Of a stretch of DNA of 64,000 nucleotides, positions 16,372 through 24,542 are shown in pieces. The notes under the pieces are model-generated. The model was not told the origin of the DNA. It worked only from the letters and a program-made list of their open reading frames with translations, and made no database searches. The stretch comes from Zwartia vadi (GTDB lineage: Bacteria; Pseudomonadota; Gammaproteobacteria; Burkholderiales; Burkholderiaceae_B), in NCBI RefSeq assembly GCF_030410375.1, contig NZ_JAUHHE010000010.1:88985-152984 (forward strand). Reading direction: 5' to 3'. Each line of letters opens with the position of its first letter. The first letter of the stretch is position 1. The translations under genes and the position numbers were made by a program.

Positions 16372-17352
16372 ATGAAAAAATTGACCCTTAATATGTTATT
16401 TGCTGCATGTGGCCTGATTGCGGCATCCTCCGTTCATGCGCAGTCCACCTGGCAGCCCACCACAACGGTTGAATTTATCGTGCCTGCAGGTGCAGGTGCA
16501 GCCTTGGATACTGCTGCACGTCAGCTTCAAAATCTTTTAATAAAAGAAAATATTGTTAAGAATTTTGTCATCACAAATAGACCCGGAGGTAATCTTGCTG
16601 TTGCGCTGAACGTGATGGATCAGCATCCTGGCGATGGCAATTATTTGATGACGCTAACAACCTCCATCATCAACAATCATATCCTTGGTTCGCTCAATCG
16701 CAGTTACGAGGACTATACGCCTATTGCTCTTTTGTTCAGGGAGTATGTTGGCGTGGTGGTGCGCGCTGACTCACCCATAAAAACTGGTGCTGATCTGATT
16801 CGTATCATGAAGGAAAACCCAAATAAATTGCATATCGGTGTTGCAACTTCTGTTGGGAATCACATTCACGTTGGCATTGCCTCGCCATTACAGAAAGCTG
16901 GCGTAGCAATAGATAAGTTAAGTGTGATTCCCTTTAAGTCTTCGGGCATCTCTATTACTCAATTGTTAGGTGGGCACATTGACGTCGTGGCGGCGACGAC
17001 GCCCAACCTCATTAACGCACTTAAAAATGACAAGCTTAGAGTCATCGCAATCGGCTCTCCCGAAAGAATGGGAGGCGTGCTCTCAAACATCCCGACATGG
17101 AAAGAGCAGGGAGTCGATGTTTCTACCTCTTCCGTGCAAGGTGTGCTTGGCCCGAAAAATATGACACCTGCACAAATCGATTTTTGGGCGCAGGCACTGA
17201 AAAAAATCAACGATTCAAAGGAGTGGCAGACCTTTCTAGAGCAAAATCAATGGAAACCTTTTTTCTATGGTCCCAAGGAAACAAGGAAGCTACTTGATGA
17301 AGAATATGGAAGTATAAAATCCGTGTTGACTACGCTTGGTTTGGCAAAGTAA
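16372..17352 (+). CDS. Bug/TctC-family receptor, divergent
   Basis: A 326-residue Bug receptor with a clean signal peptide ending at VHAQS. It is a divergent member. The usual PFxxGGxxD loop reads VPAGAGAALDTAARQL and the second ligand loop reads ITNRPGGNLAVALNV. The PDGYT turn is replaced by PGDGNYL. These loops contact the ligand, so its substrate probably differs from those of the other Bug proteins here. It is the last gene of the carboxylase/CoA-transferase unit (GGAG ribosome-binding site) and is followed by an inverted repeat and the IclR gene. Confidence 0.85.
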   Translation: MKKLTLNMLFAACGLIAASSVHAQSTWQPTTTVEFIVPAGAGAALDTAARQLQNLLIKENIVKNFVITNRPGGNLAVALNVMDQHPGDGNYLMTLTTSIINNHILGSLNRSYEDYTPIALLFREYVGVVVRADSPIKTGADLIRIMKENPNKLHIGVATSVGNHIHVGIASPLQKAGVAIDKLSVIPFKSSGISITQLLGGHIDVVAATTPNLINALKNDKLRVIAIGSPERMGGVLSNIPTWKEQGVDVSTSSVQGVLGPKNMTPAQIDFWAQALKKINDSKEWQTFLEQNQWKPFFYGPKETRKLLDEEYGSIKSVLTTLGLAK

Positions 17353-17363
17353 TAAATCTCTTC

Positions 17364-17411
17364 GACCTGCATCAAATATCAGGTTGTTTATCAACCATTT
17401 CGGTGCAGGTC
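17364..17411. promoter_or_regulatory. Inverted repeat between the Bug gene and iclR-type gene
   Basis: GACCTGCA (17364-17371) and TGCAGGTC (17404-17411) are exact complements across a 32-base loop, ending 8 bases before the IclR start codon. It may fold as a weak terminator after the Bug gene or may be an operator of the regulator; there is no T-run. Confidence 0.4.
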
Positions 17412-17419
17412 TTATATAA

Positions 17420-18247
17420 ATGTCCAGAAAACGTGTAATTAACGATTCATATACGGATATGAGGGGCTTTGACGTCACTCAGGATCCCCACTTGGTCGCG
17501 ACTCTTGCACGAGGGCTCCAAGTTCTTGAGTGTTTGAAACACCGAAACTCCCAATTTATGGGAAACAAGGAAATCGCCGAAATTACAGGCCTTTCCAAGC
17601 CTGCAGTCTCTCGAATCACCTACACGTTGTCTAAATTCGGCTACATCAAGTATGTAGCCTCGCTCTCAAAGTACACGCTTGGAACCTCTGTTCTGACTGC
17701 TGCCTATCCTGTTCTGGCGAACATGAAAATCAGACAGATTGCGAGACCTCTTATGCAGGAGTTGGCGAATGAAGTTGGAGGTGTTGTTTCGCTAGGCGTG
17801 AGGCACGGTGCTCAAATGTTGTTTGTTGAAAGTTGTGCAAGCGCCACATCTGTCACGCCTGTCATTGCAGGTATTGGGGCACGGATACCATTGCTCGTGA
17901 CTGCCATGGGTAGAGCGTATCTATGTGGTTTGTCTTTGAGTGAAAGACAAGACCTCCTATCCCATCTTTCTGGAGTTGAACATTTTTCAGCCGAAGAGGT
18001 GAAAGCTAATCTTTCCGAAGCTCTCAAGCAATTTGATAAGTGGGGCTTTTGTTTCGCTAAAAAAGGCCTTGTGAAAGAAACTCGATCTGTAGGCGTACCT
18101 TTGCTTGCGAAAATCAACGATGAGTCTTTTGCCTTCAATTGCGGCATACCCGCTTTCCGCCTTAGTCCTAATCAACTTGAAAACGATATCGGTCCCAGAT
18201 TACTGAATTTGGTGCGTAGTGTTGAGAGGACAATGGGATTGATCTGA
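17420..18247 (+). CDS. IclR-family transcriptional regulator
   Basis: A 275-residue IclR-type regulator. A winged helix-turn-helix occupies residues about 30-90 (LARGLQVLECL and NKEIAEITGLSKPAVSRITYTL). The C-terminal effector domain follows (GARIPLLVTAMGRAYLCG; closing RLLNLVRSVERTMGLI). It sits in the middle of the catabolic block and probably controls the carboxylase and Bug units; effectors are usually the pathway substrate. It is a clear paralogue of the regulator at 46129, sharing the N-terminal extension, the ITYTL/LTYTL helix and the final RSVERTMGL/RGVERSLGL motif. Confidence 0.9.
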   Translation: MSRKRVINDSYTDMRGFDVTQDPHLVATLARGLQVLECLKHRNSQFMGNKEIAEITGLSKPAVSRITYTLSKFGYIKYVASLSKYTLGTSVLTAAYPVLANMKIRQIARPLMQELANEVGGVVSLGVRHGAQMLFVESCASATSVTPVIAGIGARIPLLVTAMGRAYLCGLSLSERQDLLSHLSGVEHFSAEEVKANLSEALKQFDKWGFCFAKKGLVKETRSVGVPLLAKINDESFAFNCGIPAFRLSPNQLENDIGPRLLNLVRSVERTMGLI

Positions 18248-18294
18248 TTCATTTTAGGCACGCTCTGAACACAGTAGAGCAGAGATTTTATTAG

Positions 18295-18324
18295 AAGAAT
18301 TCAATTATTTAAAAGAATTCAATT
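18295..18324. repeat. Direct repeat AAGAATTCAATT upstream of a Bug gene
   Basis: The 12-mer AAGAATTCAATT occurs at 18295-18306 and again at 18313-18324, an 18-base period. It lies in the 200-base gap between the IclR gene and the next Bug gene. The GAATT core resembles the palindromes at 13467 and 20593, so it may be a binding site of the neighbouring IclR protein. Confidence 0.45.
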
Positions 18325-18447
18325 TTCATCTTTATCAAATACTGTTGTTGGATTTTTTTGCTGGAACTTTGAGAGATAGTTGCTAAAGTGCATAAACGGT
18401 TATTGAGCTGTTTTCAAATATAAAAAATTATTCGGAAGACATAAATA

Positions 18448-19434
18448 ATGAACTTTGGACTCTCTTTTCAAAAGACAAAGGCGATTCTCGCTGTATCGCT
18501 TGCAAGCGTGTGTTCTTTCACAGCAAATGCGCAAGGCACTTACCCTGATCGTGCCATCAGAATTGTTGTTCCCTACAACGCCGGTGGCGGCACGGATGTG
18601 CTAGCCCGGTCGGTTGCCGCAGCCACGAGCAAAATTCTCAAGCAATCGGTTGTAGTGGAAAATCGTCCTGGCGCCAGTGGAATGATCGGTTCAGACTACG
18701 TGGCGAAGTCTGCGCCCGATGGCTATACCTTGCTGATGACAGCGGCTGATACCCATTCGGTCAATCCTCATGTGTATCCAAAGATCTCATACGATGCGCG
18801 CAAAGATTTTATTCCCGTTGCGCAAGTTGGTTTATTACCTTATGCCTTGGTGGTAAACCCAAAAATAAAGGCGAATAATGTTCAGGAATTCATCGCATTG
18901 GCTAAAAGCCAGCCTGGCAAATTGACCTATGCCTCCTGGGGAGTGGGCAGTTCGAGTCAGGTTGCCATGGAAATGTTGATTGTGATGCAGAAATTGCAAA
19001 TTCTCCACGTTCCGTTCACAGGCGCTGCGCCAGCAATGACTGCGGTCCTTGGTGGTCAAGTCGATGCAATGTTTGTGCCCTTGAGTCTGGCAATGCCCAA
19101 TGCTCAGGCAGGCAAAGTCAAAATTCTGGGTCTTGGTGCACCGAAGCGGTTTGCCGATGCGCCGAATGTACCGACTCTCCTAGAGCAGGGTGTTGACCTC
19201 AATACCTCGCCTTGGATCGGTATCTTAGGCCCAGCAAAAATGTCGCCTGCAGCAGCAGAAACTTTTGCAAAAGCGTTGATTCAAGCCGCAAAAGAACCAG
19301 GGCTTCAAGAGGCGCTGACAAAAGGTGGTTTGATTATTGATGTCCTCGATCCCAAGCAGTTCGGTCAGTTCCTGACGACTGAGTTCGATCGTTGGGGTGC
19401 GACAGTCAAAGCAGCTGGTATTAAGGCCGACTAA
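18448..19434 (+). CDS. Bug/TctC-family periplasmic receptor
   Basis: A 328-residue receptor with a canonical signal peptide ending at TANAQG and all family loops: YPDRAIRIVVPYNAGGGTD, VVVENRPGASGMIG, PDGYTLLM and HVPFTGAAPAMTAVLGG. GGAAG lies upstream of the ATG. The gene directly downstream encodes a close paralogue with the same AAPAMTAVLGGQVD loop, so the two arose by tandem duplication and may bind related ligands. No transporter membrane subunits are present. Confidence 0.92.
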   Translation: MNFGLSFQKTKAILAVSLASVCSFTANAQGTYPDRAIRIVVPYNAGGGTDVLARSVAAATSKILKQSVVVENRPGASGMIGSDYVAKSAPDGYTLLMTAADTHSVNPHVYPKISYDARKDFIPVAQVGLLPYALVVNPKIKANNVQEFIALAKSQPGKLTYASWGVGSSSQVAMEMLIVMQKLQILHVPFTGAAPAMTAVLGGQVDAMFVPLSLAMPNAQAGKVKILGLGAPKRFADAPNVPTLLEQGVDLNTSPWIGILGPAKMSPAAAETFAKALIQAAKEPGLQEALTKGGLIIDVLDPKQFGQFLTTEFDRWGATVKAAGIKAD

Positions 19435-19469
19435 AAGTTTTCGCAAATTAAGCAAGTCAAGCAGGCTAA

Positions 19470-19493
19470 GCGGGTCTGACTAAAAGGACCCGC
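19470..19493 (+). terminator. Hairpin between two Bug genes
   Basis: GCGGGTC (19470-19476) pairs with GACCCGC (19487-19493) across a 10-base loop. There is no T-run, so it may be an mRNA-stabilising or weak termination hairpin between the paralogous genes. Confidence 0.4.
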
Positions 19494-19524
19494 GTATTAG
19501 ATCAATAATAAAAGGGAGACGATT

Positions 19525-20505
19525 TTGAACGTATGCACACTTTGGGCAAGACGACTACTGCAGGCAATGTTGCTCGTTTTAGCAACGGGCATGAGTAGCT
19601 TGGCCTTTGCCAGCTATCCTGATAAACCCATTCGAATGATTATTCCATGGCCTCCAGGCGGTGGTTCGGATGTTTTGGGTCGTATTGTTGCCAAGAACAT
19701 GTCTGATGTTTTGGGTCAGCCTGTTGTGGTTGAGAATCGTCCGGGCGCAACGGGTCTGATCGGTACGGATGCTTTAGTGAAATCGGCTCCGGATGGTTAT
19801 ACGATTATTTTTATCGCCGACTCGTATATCGTGAGCCCTCTGGTGTCGCCTAAAACGGCACGTTACGATGTGAACAAAGATTTTACGAACATAGGAATGG
19901 TTGGATTTTTCCCCTTTGTGTTGGTTGTGAACGCACAAAACAACCCTGGTGATTTGAAGCAGTTCATCCAGAAGGCAAAGGATCCCTCGTCCAAGATGTC
20001 TTACTCCTCATGGGGACTCGGTAGCTCTAGCCATCTCGCAACTGAAATGTTTCTGGCTCAGACAGGCAGCAAAATGTTGCATGTACCATTCCAGGGTGCC
20101 GCTCCAGCGATGACTGCGGTACTGGGCGGTCAGGTAGATTCTGTCTTTGTTCCCGCAGTTGTTGCTTTGCCTCACCACAACTCTGGTCGTGCCAAGATTC
20201 TTGGTGTTTCCAGTCAAAACAGACTGGCAGCCGCACCACAGCTGTTGACAATGGCTGAGCAGGGCGTGCAGTCCTGGATTTCCTGGATGGGAGTTTTAGG
20301 ACCTGCGAATATCCCGGCTGATCGCGCCGATAAACTGACTGCCGCCCTTAAGGCAACTGTTGAAAATCCCAAGGTTCGCGAGGAGCTGACAAAAGCAGGT
20401 CTGGATCCGAACTTCATGAATCAAAAACAATTAACGGATTTTGTTCGTAGTGAGAATGTTCGTGTAGGAGAAGTTGTTAAGAACGCAAAGATCTCAATAG
20501 ACTAA
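19525..20505 (+). CDS. Bug/TctC-family periplasmic receptor, TTG start
   Basis: A 326-residue receptor, tandem paralogue of the preceding gene. The start is a TTG at 19525, preceded by GGGAG with a 6-base spacing; no ATG in frame would retain the full signal peptide, which ends at SLAFAS. Family loops are YPDKPIRMIIPWPPGGGSD, VVVENRPGATGLIG, PDGYTIIF and HVPFQGAAPAMTAVLGG. A strong terminator follows at 20537, closing the receptor unit before the flavoprotein/ETF operon. Confidence 0.9.
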   Translation: MNVCTLWARRLLQAMLLVLATGMSSLAFASYPDKPIRMIIPWPPGGGSDVLGRIVAKNMSDVLGQPVVVENRPGATGLIGTDALVKSAPDGYTIIFIADSYIVSPLVSPKTARYDVNKDFTNIGMVGFFPFVLVVNAQNNPGDLKQFIQKAKDPSSKMSYSSWGLGSSSHLATEMFLAQTGSKMLHVPFQGAAPAMTAVLGGQVDSVFVPAVVALPHHNSGRAKILGVSSQNRLAAAPQLLTMAEQGVQSWISWMGVLGPANIPADRADKLTAALKATVENPKVREELTKAGLDPNFMNQKQLTDFVRSENVRVGEVVKNAKISID

Positions 20506-20536
20506 TCCTGTCATTGAAAACATGTCGTTAAAAAGG

Positions 20537-20566
20537 CTCGGATGAGAAATTATCCGAGTTTTTTTA
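20537..20566 (+). terminator. Intrinsic terminator after the tandem Bug genes
   Basis: CTCGGAT (20537-20543) and ATCCGAG (20552-20558) form a 7-base-pair hairpin followed immediately by seven T residues. It ends the Bug transcript. Confidence 0.85.
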
Positions 20567-20592
20567 TTCAAGGTGCAGTGCTATTAAAAAAA

Positions 20593-20609
20593 TTGAATAG
20601 TCTATTCAA
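20593..20609. promoter_or_regulatory. Perfect palindrome upstream of the flavoprotein/ETF operon
   Basis: TTGAATAG-T-CTATTCAA is a perfect 17-base palindrome, 82 bases before the flavoprotein start. It is a likely operator for the three-gene operon. Confidence 0.5.
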
Positions 20610-20690
20610 GGGCAAAGTATTTCACTTGGAATTGAATCAGACCAAAATAAACGCTATTGATGACACTCTTAGATAAAGACTGAATATCCT

Positions 20691-22064
20691 ATGCAAAAAG
20701 AATTAGATCTGATCATTGTTGGTGGTGGCTTGGCTGGATTTTCAGCTGCGCTAGAGGCTGGCCAGGCAGGACGGAAAGTGTTGCTGCTAGAGAAAATGTC
20801 GGAAACAGGTGGCTCGTCGGCGATGAGTGGCGGCTGTTTGGCTTTTGCCGGAACGGATTTGCAGAAAGCACAGGGTGTCAATGATTCCGATGCACTGTTA
20901 TTCGATGATTTGCGAGAGGTCGGAAAATTTGAAAACGATGAGTCCCTCGTAGAATGCTATGTCAAGAATCAGCTCGATACGTACGAATGGCTCAAGAAGG
21001 CTGGTGTCAAGTTTTCTCCCCTCATCGAGACATCGTCTGGGCAGTCTGTCCCGCGCGTGCACAACGTCGATCCAGCGGATACTGTGAGAACAGTTGCCGC
21101 ACGCGCACTTGAAACCGGCAATGTTCAGGTGTTGACAGGGGCGGCTGCGCAGCGCCTGATCGTCAATGACCAAGGGCGTATTACGGGCGTGACCTATGTG
21201 CATACAAACAAAGAACAGTCCGTCTCCAGTCGCAGCGGGGTGTTGTTGGCAAGCGGTGGTTTTTGTAAAAATCTAGAGATGGTGCATCGCTACGCGCCCC
21301 AGTATGACAATGCTGTATTCATCGGCGGCGAGGGTAATGTAGGCGATGGATTGAAAATGGCCTGGAAACTAGGTGCGGATGTGCGTGATATGGCCTATAT
21401 CAAAGGCACCTTTGGTAAACATCCTACCGATGAAACGAATCATCACAGTTGTCTGGCGGTTTATAAGGGAGCTATCGCCGTCAACCAAGACGGTAAACGT
21501 TTTGTTGATGAGTCCATCTCGTACAAATTGCTGGGTGATGCCTGTATCGCTCAGCCTTATGGGGCCACATACCAGATTCTCGATCATGACATTTTGAAAA
21601 GCGGGGACAATCTGACAAGGATATTGGATTTTGAGCGTCGCCTAGAAGAAGGGCTCATGATTGAGGCTCAATCCTTGGAAGAGTTGGCGAACTTGACTGA
21701 AATACCGGTTGAAACTTTGTTGGCGACCGTTGAGCGCTACAACGGCTTTGTTGATGCAGGTCATGATCCCGAATTCAATCGTAAACATCTTGTCCATCAG
21801 CACGGTAGTTTGGTCAAGATCAAACAAGCTCCCTTTTACGCTTACCCTTCAACAGCGGCAGTATTCGGGACATATTGCGGATTGCGTGTCGACGCAAATA
21901 TGAGAGTGCTTGATGTGTATGGCCAGGTTTTGGAGGGGTTGTATGCTGCGGGCGAGGTGGTGGGGGGGCTGCATGGTGCAGCCTATATGACTGGATCCGC
22001 ACTTGGGAAGGCGACAATTTTTGGTCGTGTAGCTGCGCGTTCAGCTGCGGCGACGTTGTCATAA
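20691..22064 (+). CDS. FAD-dependent dehydrogenase of the fumarate reductase/succinate dehydrogenase flavoprotein family
   Basis: A 457-residue soluble flavoprotein. The N-terminus has the FAD motif IIVGGGLAGFSAALEAGQAG with LLLEKMSETGGSSAMSGG, and the C-terminus has LYAAGEVVGGLHGAAYMTG. The segment NQDGKRFVDES holds the arginine expected in the fumarate-reductase-like active site. There is no signal peptide, heme motif or membrane partner. It is followed after 6 bases by ETF beta and alpha genes, so electrons most likely pass to ETF. The reaction is probably desaturation of a carboxylic acid or CoA ester, but the substrate is unknown. Confidence 0.85.
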   Translation: MQKELDLIIVGGGLAGFSAALEAGQAGRKVLLLEKMSETGGSSAMSGGCLAFAGTDLQKAQGVNDSDALLFDDLREVGKFENDESLVECYVKNQLDTYEWLKKAGVKFSPLIETSSGQSVPRVHNVDPADTVRTVAARALETGNVQVLTGAAAQRLIVNDQGRITGVTYVHTNKEQSVSSRSGVLLASGGFCKNLEMVHRYAPQYDNAVFIGGEGNVGDGLKMAWKLGADVRDMAYIKGTFGKHPTDETNHHSCLAVYKGAIAVNQDGKRFVDESISYKLLGDACIAQPYGATYQILDHDILKSGDNLTRILDFERRLEEGLMIEAQSLEELANLTEIPVETLLATVERYNGFVDAGHDPEFNRKHLVHQHGSLVKIKQAPFYAYPSTAAVFGTYCGLRVDANMRVLDVYGQVLEGLYAAGEVVGGLHGAAYMTGSALGKATIFGRVAARSAAATLS

Positions 22065-22070
22065 ATTCCT

Positions 22071-22901
22071 ATGCGAATCTCTGTTTTAATTTCTGGTGTC
22101 GCGGATGCGAAGCGACCAATCGATAAACCGGTCTCGGGGCAATGGATCGATTTGATTGCCACGCCCACGACGCCTTTTAAGCTGAGCCCTTTTGATGAGG
22201 CGGCTCTTGAGGTTGCCCTCAAAATGCGCGACCGTCGGCCGGACACCTCCGTGCATGTCATTGTCACGGATGGTGCGGTTGATGCTGCGTTCATGAAAAG
22301 TGTCGCCTCCTACCGGCCTGATACCGTGGTGGGCATCCGTGTCAAGCCCGAACATCGAGGTGATGCGCGCTGGTTGAGTCATCACGTATCGAAAGTGATG
22401 CCTGCTGATCAGCAGATAGACTTGTGGCTGATCGGACGGGAGCATGGAGACATGGATGACGGCGTCGTACCTGTGACGCTGGCTGAAATATGGAAACTAC
22501 CTTTTTTAAGTTTAGTACTCACTGTTAAAGGTGATGAGCAGTCACTGCACTCGATTCTGGTTGAAAGAATGGCAAGTGATCAAATCGAGTCTATTTTGTG
22601 CCCACTTCCTGCAGTGTTGAGCGTCAGTAATGACAAAAGTAATCGCCTACGTCATCCTTTGATGAAAAATGTCATGTTGGCGAAACAGCAGAAAATCGAG
22701 GTGCTTGAGCCACAGGCTGACGCTGCGGCTCAGGTGTTTGCTCAAACATGTCCAATCTCTTCTATCGCGCCCCTTGATATAGCTGCGAGGGGCTTGAAGC
22801 CTTGCAAAATGCTGGAGGGTGATGTGGAGGCTCAGGTATTGCAACTTGCGCAACACCTCGATCGATGGCGTCAGTCTGGAATGAAAAATGTCGAAAGCTG
22901 A
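22071..22901 (+). CDS. Electron transfer flavoprotein beta-subunit-like protein
   Basis: A 276-residue ETF beta-like subunit. The hallmark SPFDEAALEVALKMRDRRPD lies near residue 40 and the AMP-site region is strongly diverged. With the alpha subunit it would carry electrons from the flavoprotein encoded just upstream to an ETF dehydrogenase. It starts 6 bases after the flavoprotein stop and its end overlaps the alpha gene by 14 bases, so the three are one operon. The sequence is far from housekeeping EtfB and looks like a dedicated paralogue. Confidence 0.75.
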   Translation: MRISVLISGVADAKRPIDKPVSGQWIDLIATPTTPFKLSPFDEAALEVALKMRDRRPDTSVHVIVTDGAVDAAFMKSVASYRPDTVVGIRVKPEHRGDARWLSHHVSKVMPADQQIDLWLIGREHGDMDDGVVPVTLAEIWKLPFLSLVLTVKGDEQSLHSILVERMASDQIESILCPLPAVLSVSNDKSNRLRHPLMKNVMLAKQQKIEVLEPQADAAAQVFAQTCPISSIAPLDIAARGLKPCKMLEGDVEAQVLQLAQHLDRWRQSGMKNVES

Positions 22902-23901
22902 AATCAAAAATATTTGTGCAATATTGTGTGGTCTGGAGAGCGACCGGGAAGTCGCAGAGCAATTGATGCTGCACGTGCTTAAGCTTGCCGAGGATCTCTC
23001 TTGCCAGTCTGCAGTGGTCATTATGGGCGATCATTTAGCTGCGGCAAAGGGTATGGTGGACCTAGCTACTCAGCTCGGTGTGCATCAAATCTGGTGTTTG
23101 GATACTCAAACAGAGGCGGCTACGATGCAACGCCACGCGCGTATTGACGTGCTGGCTGCGAACCTACCTGCTTGCTCGATTGTTCAGGACGATTGTCTTT
23201 TTCTCATGAATGCTAGTCCTGACGAGGAGGAGATCGCCGCAGCTGTTGCGCTTCGCCTCAATGCTGTGGCGCTTGGACGATGTGAGCAAATTTTAGTGAA
23301 TGATTCCAAAGAGCTCTCAGTATTAAAGTCCGCCTTTGGTGGACGTATGAAAGTGACGCGCGCGCTGTCAGCAGGTCATTTTTTTGCGATAGTGCGTGGT
23401 GCGGATTTACAGCAAAGTTCGCTCGCGCAGACTGTTTCTAAGGTCACCGTACTCGATGTGTCCGCGACTGCTAAACGTCCGGCTCTCCCCATCACGATTA
23501 CGCCAAGGTCCGAGCTTCATCCAAGCATTGACGGTGCGCGAATTCTTGTTTCAGGGGGTAGGGGTATTGGTAGTGAGGCGGGCTTTGATAGTTTGTATGC
23601 TCTCGCCGAAAAACTGGGCGGGGCAGTCAGTGCGAGTTTGCCCGCTGTGGATGCTGGATGGGCGCCTGTTGCACGGCAAGTCGGTCAGTCGGGCAAGTAT
23701 GTGAGGCCTGACATATACATAGCCGTCGCCATGTCAGGGACGCCCCAGCATATGGCTGGAATCGACCCACATACACAGATCATCGCGATCAACTCCGATC
23801 CTGAGGCTCCCATTTTTAAACAGGCGCAGATCGGTGTTGTCGCGGATTGGTCTCAAATCATCCCCGCCCTGGATATGAAATTAAATTCGCAGGGCGTGTG
23901 A
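22888..23901 (+). CDS. Electron transfer flavoprotein alpha-subunit
   Basis: A 337-residue ETF alpha subunit. The C-terminal FAD-binding domain is recognisable (ILVSGGRGIGSEAGFDSLY, ARQVGQSGKYVRPDIYIAVA, MSGTPQHMAG and INSDPEAPIF). The N-terminal domain is diverged. It pairs with the overlapping beta gene and the upstream flavoprotein. The gene ends the operon and meets the isochorismatase-like gene tail to tail with a 10-base gap. Confidence 0.85.
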   Translation: MSKAEIKNICAILCGLESDREVAEQLMLHVLKLAEDLSCQSAVVIMGDHLAAAKGMVDLATQLGVHQIWCLDTQTEAATMQRHARIDVLAANLPACSIVQDDCLFLMNASPDEEEIAAAVALRLNAVALGRCEQILVNDSKELSVLKSAFGGRMKVTRALSAGHFFAIVRGADLQQSSLAQTVSKVTVLDVSATAKRPALPITITPRSELHPSIDGARILVSGGRGIGSEAGFDSLYALAEKLGGAVSASLPAVDAGWAPVARQVGQSGKYVRPDIYIAVAMSGTPQHMAGIDPHTQIIAINSDPEAPIFKQAQIGVVADWSQIIPALDMKLNSQGV

Positions 23902-23911
23902 GGCAACAGAC

Positions 23912-24505
23912 TTAGGGATTTGAAAAAACAACGGTATCTGTTTTTTCTACTTTGCAGAACCGTGCAATGCTGCCCATTGAGTTTGCGTGTTCTTCATCGC
24001 TATGCGCGCAGCTGGCATCCTCGAGAACGATCATTTCATAATCACGGTCGTGTCCATCGCGCACCGTTGCCTGGACAACTGCTTGTGTGGACACGCCAGA
24101 GCAATAGATCCGTGTGATATTGCGGGCACGCAAAGCGGCTTCAAGACCTGTTGAGTAGAAAGGACTGACGCGATGTTTAGCGACTTGAATGTCGCCTTCG
24201 CGCTGTTCGAGTTCCGGATGGATTTCCGTACCCCATGCGCCGAGCTTGAACAGTCCTGCGGCTGGAGCACCTGAAAAAACGGGTGATGCGGGAGGGCACT
24301 CTGGATAGCCTGCTGTGAAGCCCACGCGAACGAATCCAACCAAAATGCCGGCTTCACGCGCTTTTTTAATCGCCTGGGCGGTTTTAGCGATGAGTTGACG
24401 CTTTTGCACTTGTGCGCCTAGAGGGCTTTTGCCATTTGGACCATCGGCGTGGACCAAATCATTTTGCATATCGAGGACAAGGTAAATCGAGCGTGCTTGT
24501 TGCAT
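23912..24505 (-). CDS. Isochorismatase-fold hydrolase lacking the catalytic cysteine
   Basis: A 197-residue protein of the isochorismatase/nicotinamidase fold. The Asp of the triad is in YLVLDMQNDLV and the Lys in IQVAKHRVSPF. The segment that normally carries the nucleophilic Cys (GxATxxCV) reads GVSTQAVV, so Cys is replaced by Val. It cannot be a standard amidase and may be a Cys-independent relative such as isochorismatase-type enzymes. It is the last gene of a minus-strand group with an SDR and a TcuA-like flavoprotein. Confidence 0.8.
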   Translation of the reverse strand: MQQARSIYLVLDMQNDLVHADGPNGKSPLGAQVQKRQLIAKTAQAIKKAREAGILVGFVRVGFTAGYPECPPASPVFSGAPAAGLFKLGAWGTEIHPELEQREGDIQVAKHRVSPFYSTGLEAALRARNITRIYCSGVSTQAVVQATVRDGHDRDYEMIVLEDASCAHSDEEHANSMGSIARFCKVEKTDTVVFSNP

Positions 24506-24542
24506 GTGTTTTCTCTCTGTTTAAAAAATTTAAAATTAATGG

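Noticed and set aside
20691..22064. Identification as a respiratory succinate dehydrogenase or fumarate reductase subunit
   Set aside because: No SdhB/C/D or heme domain nearby; the ETF genes indicate a different electron route.
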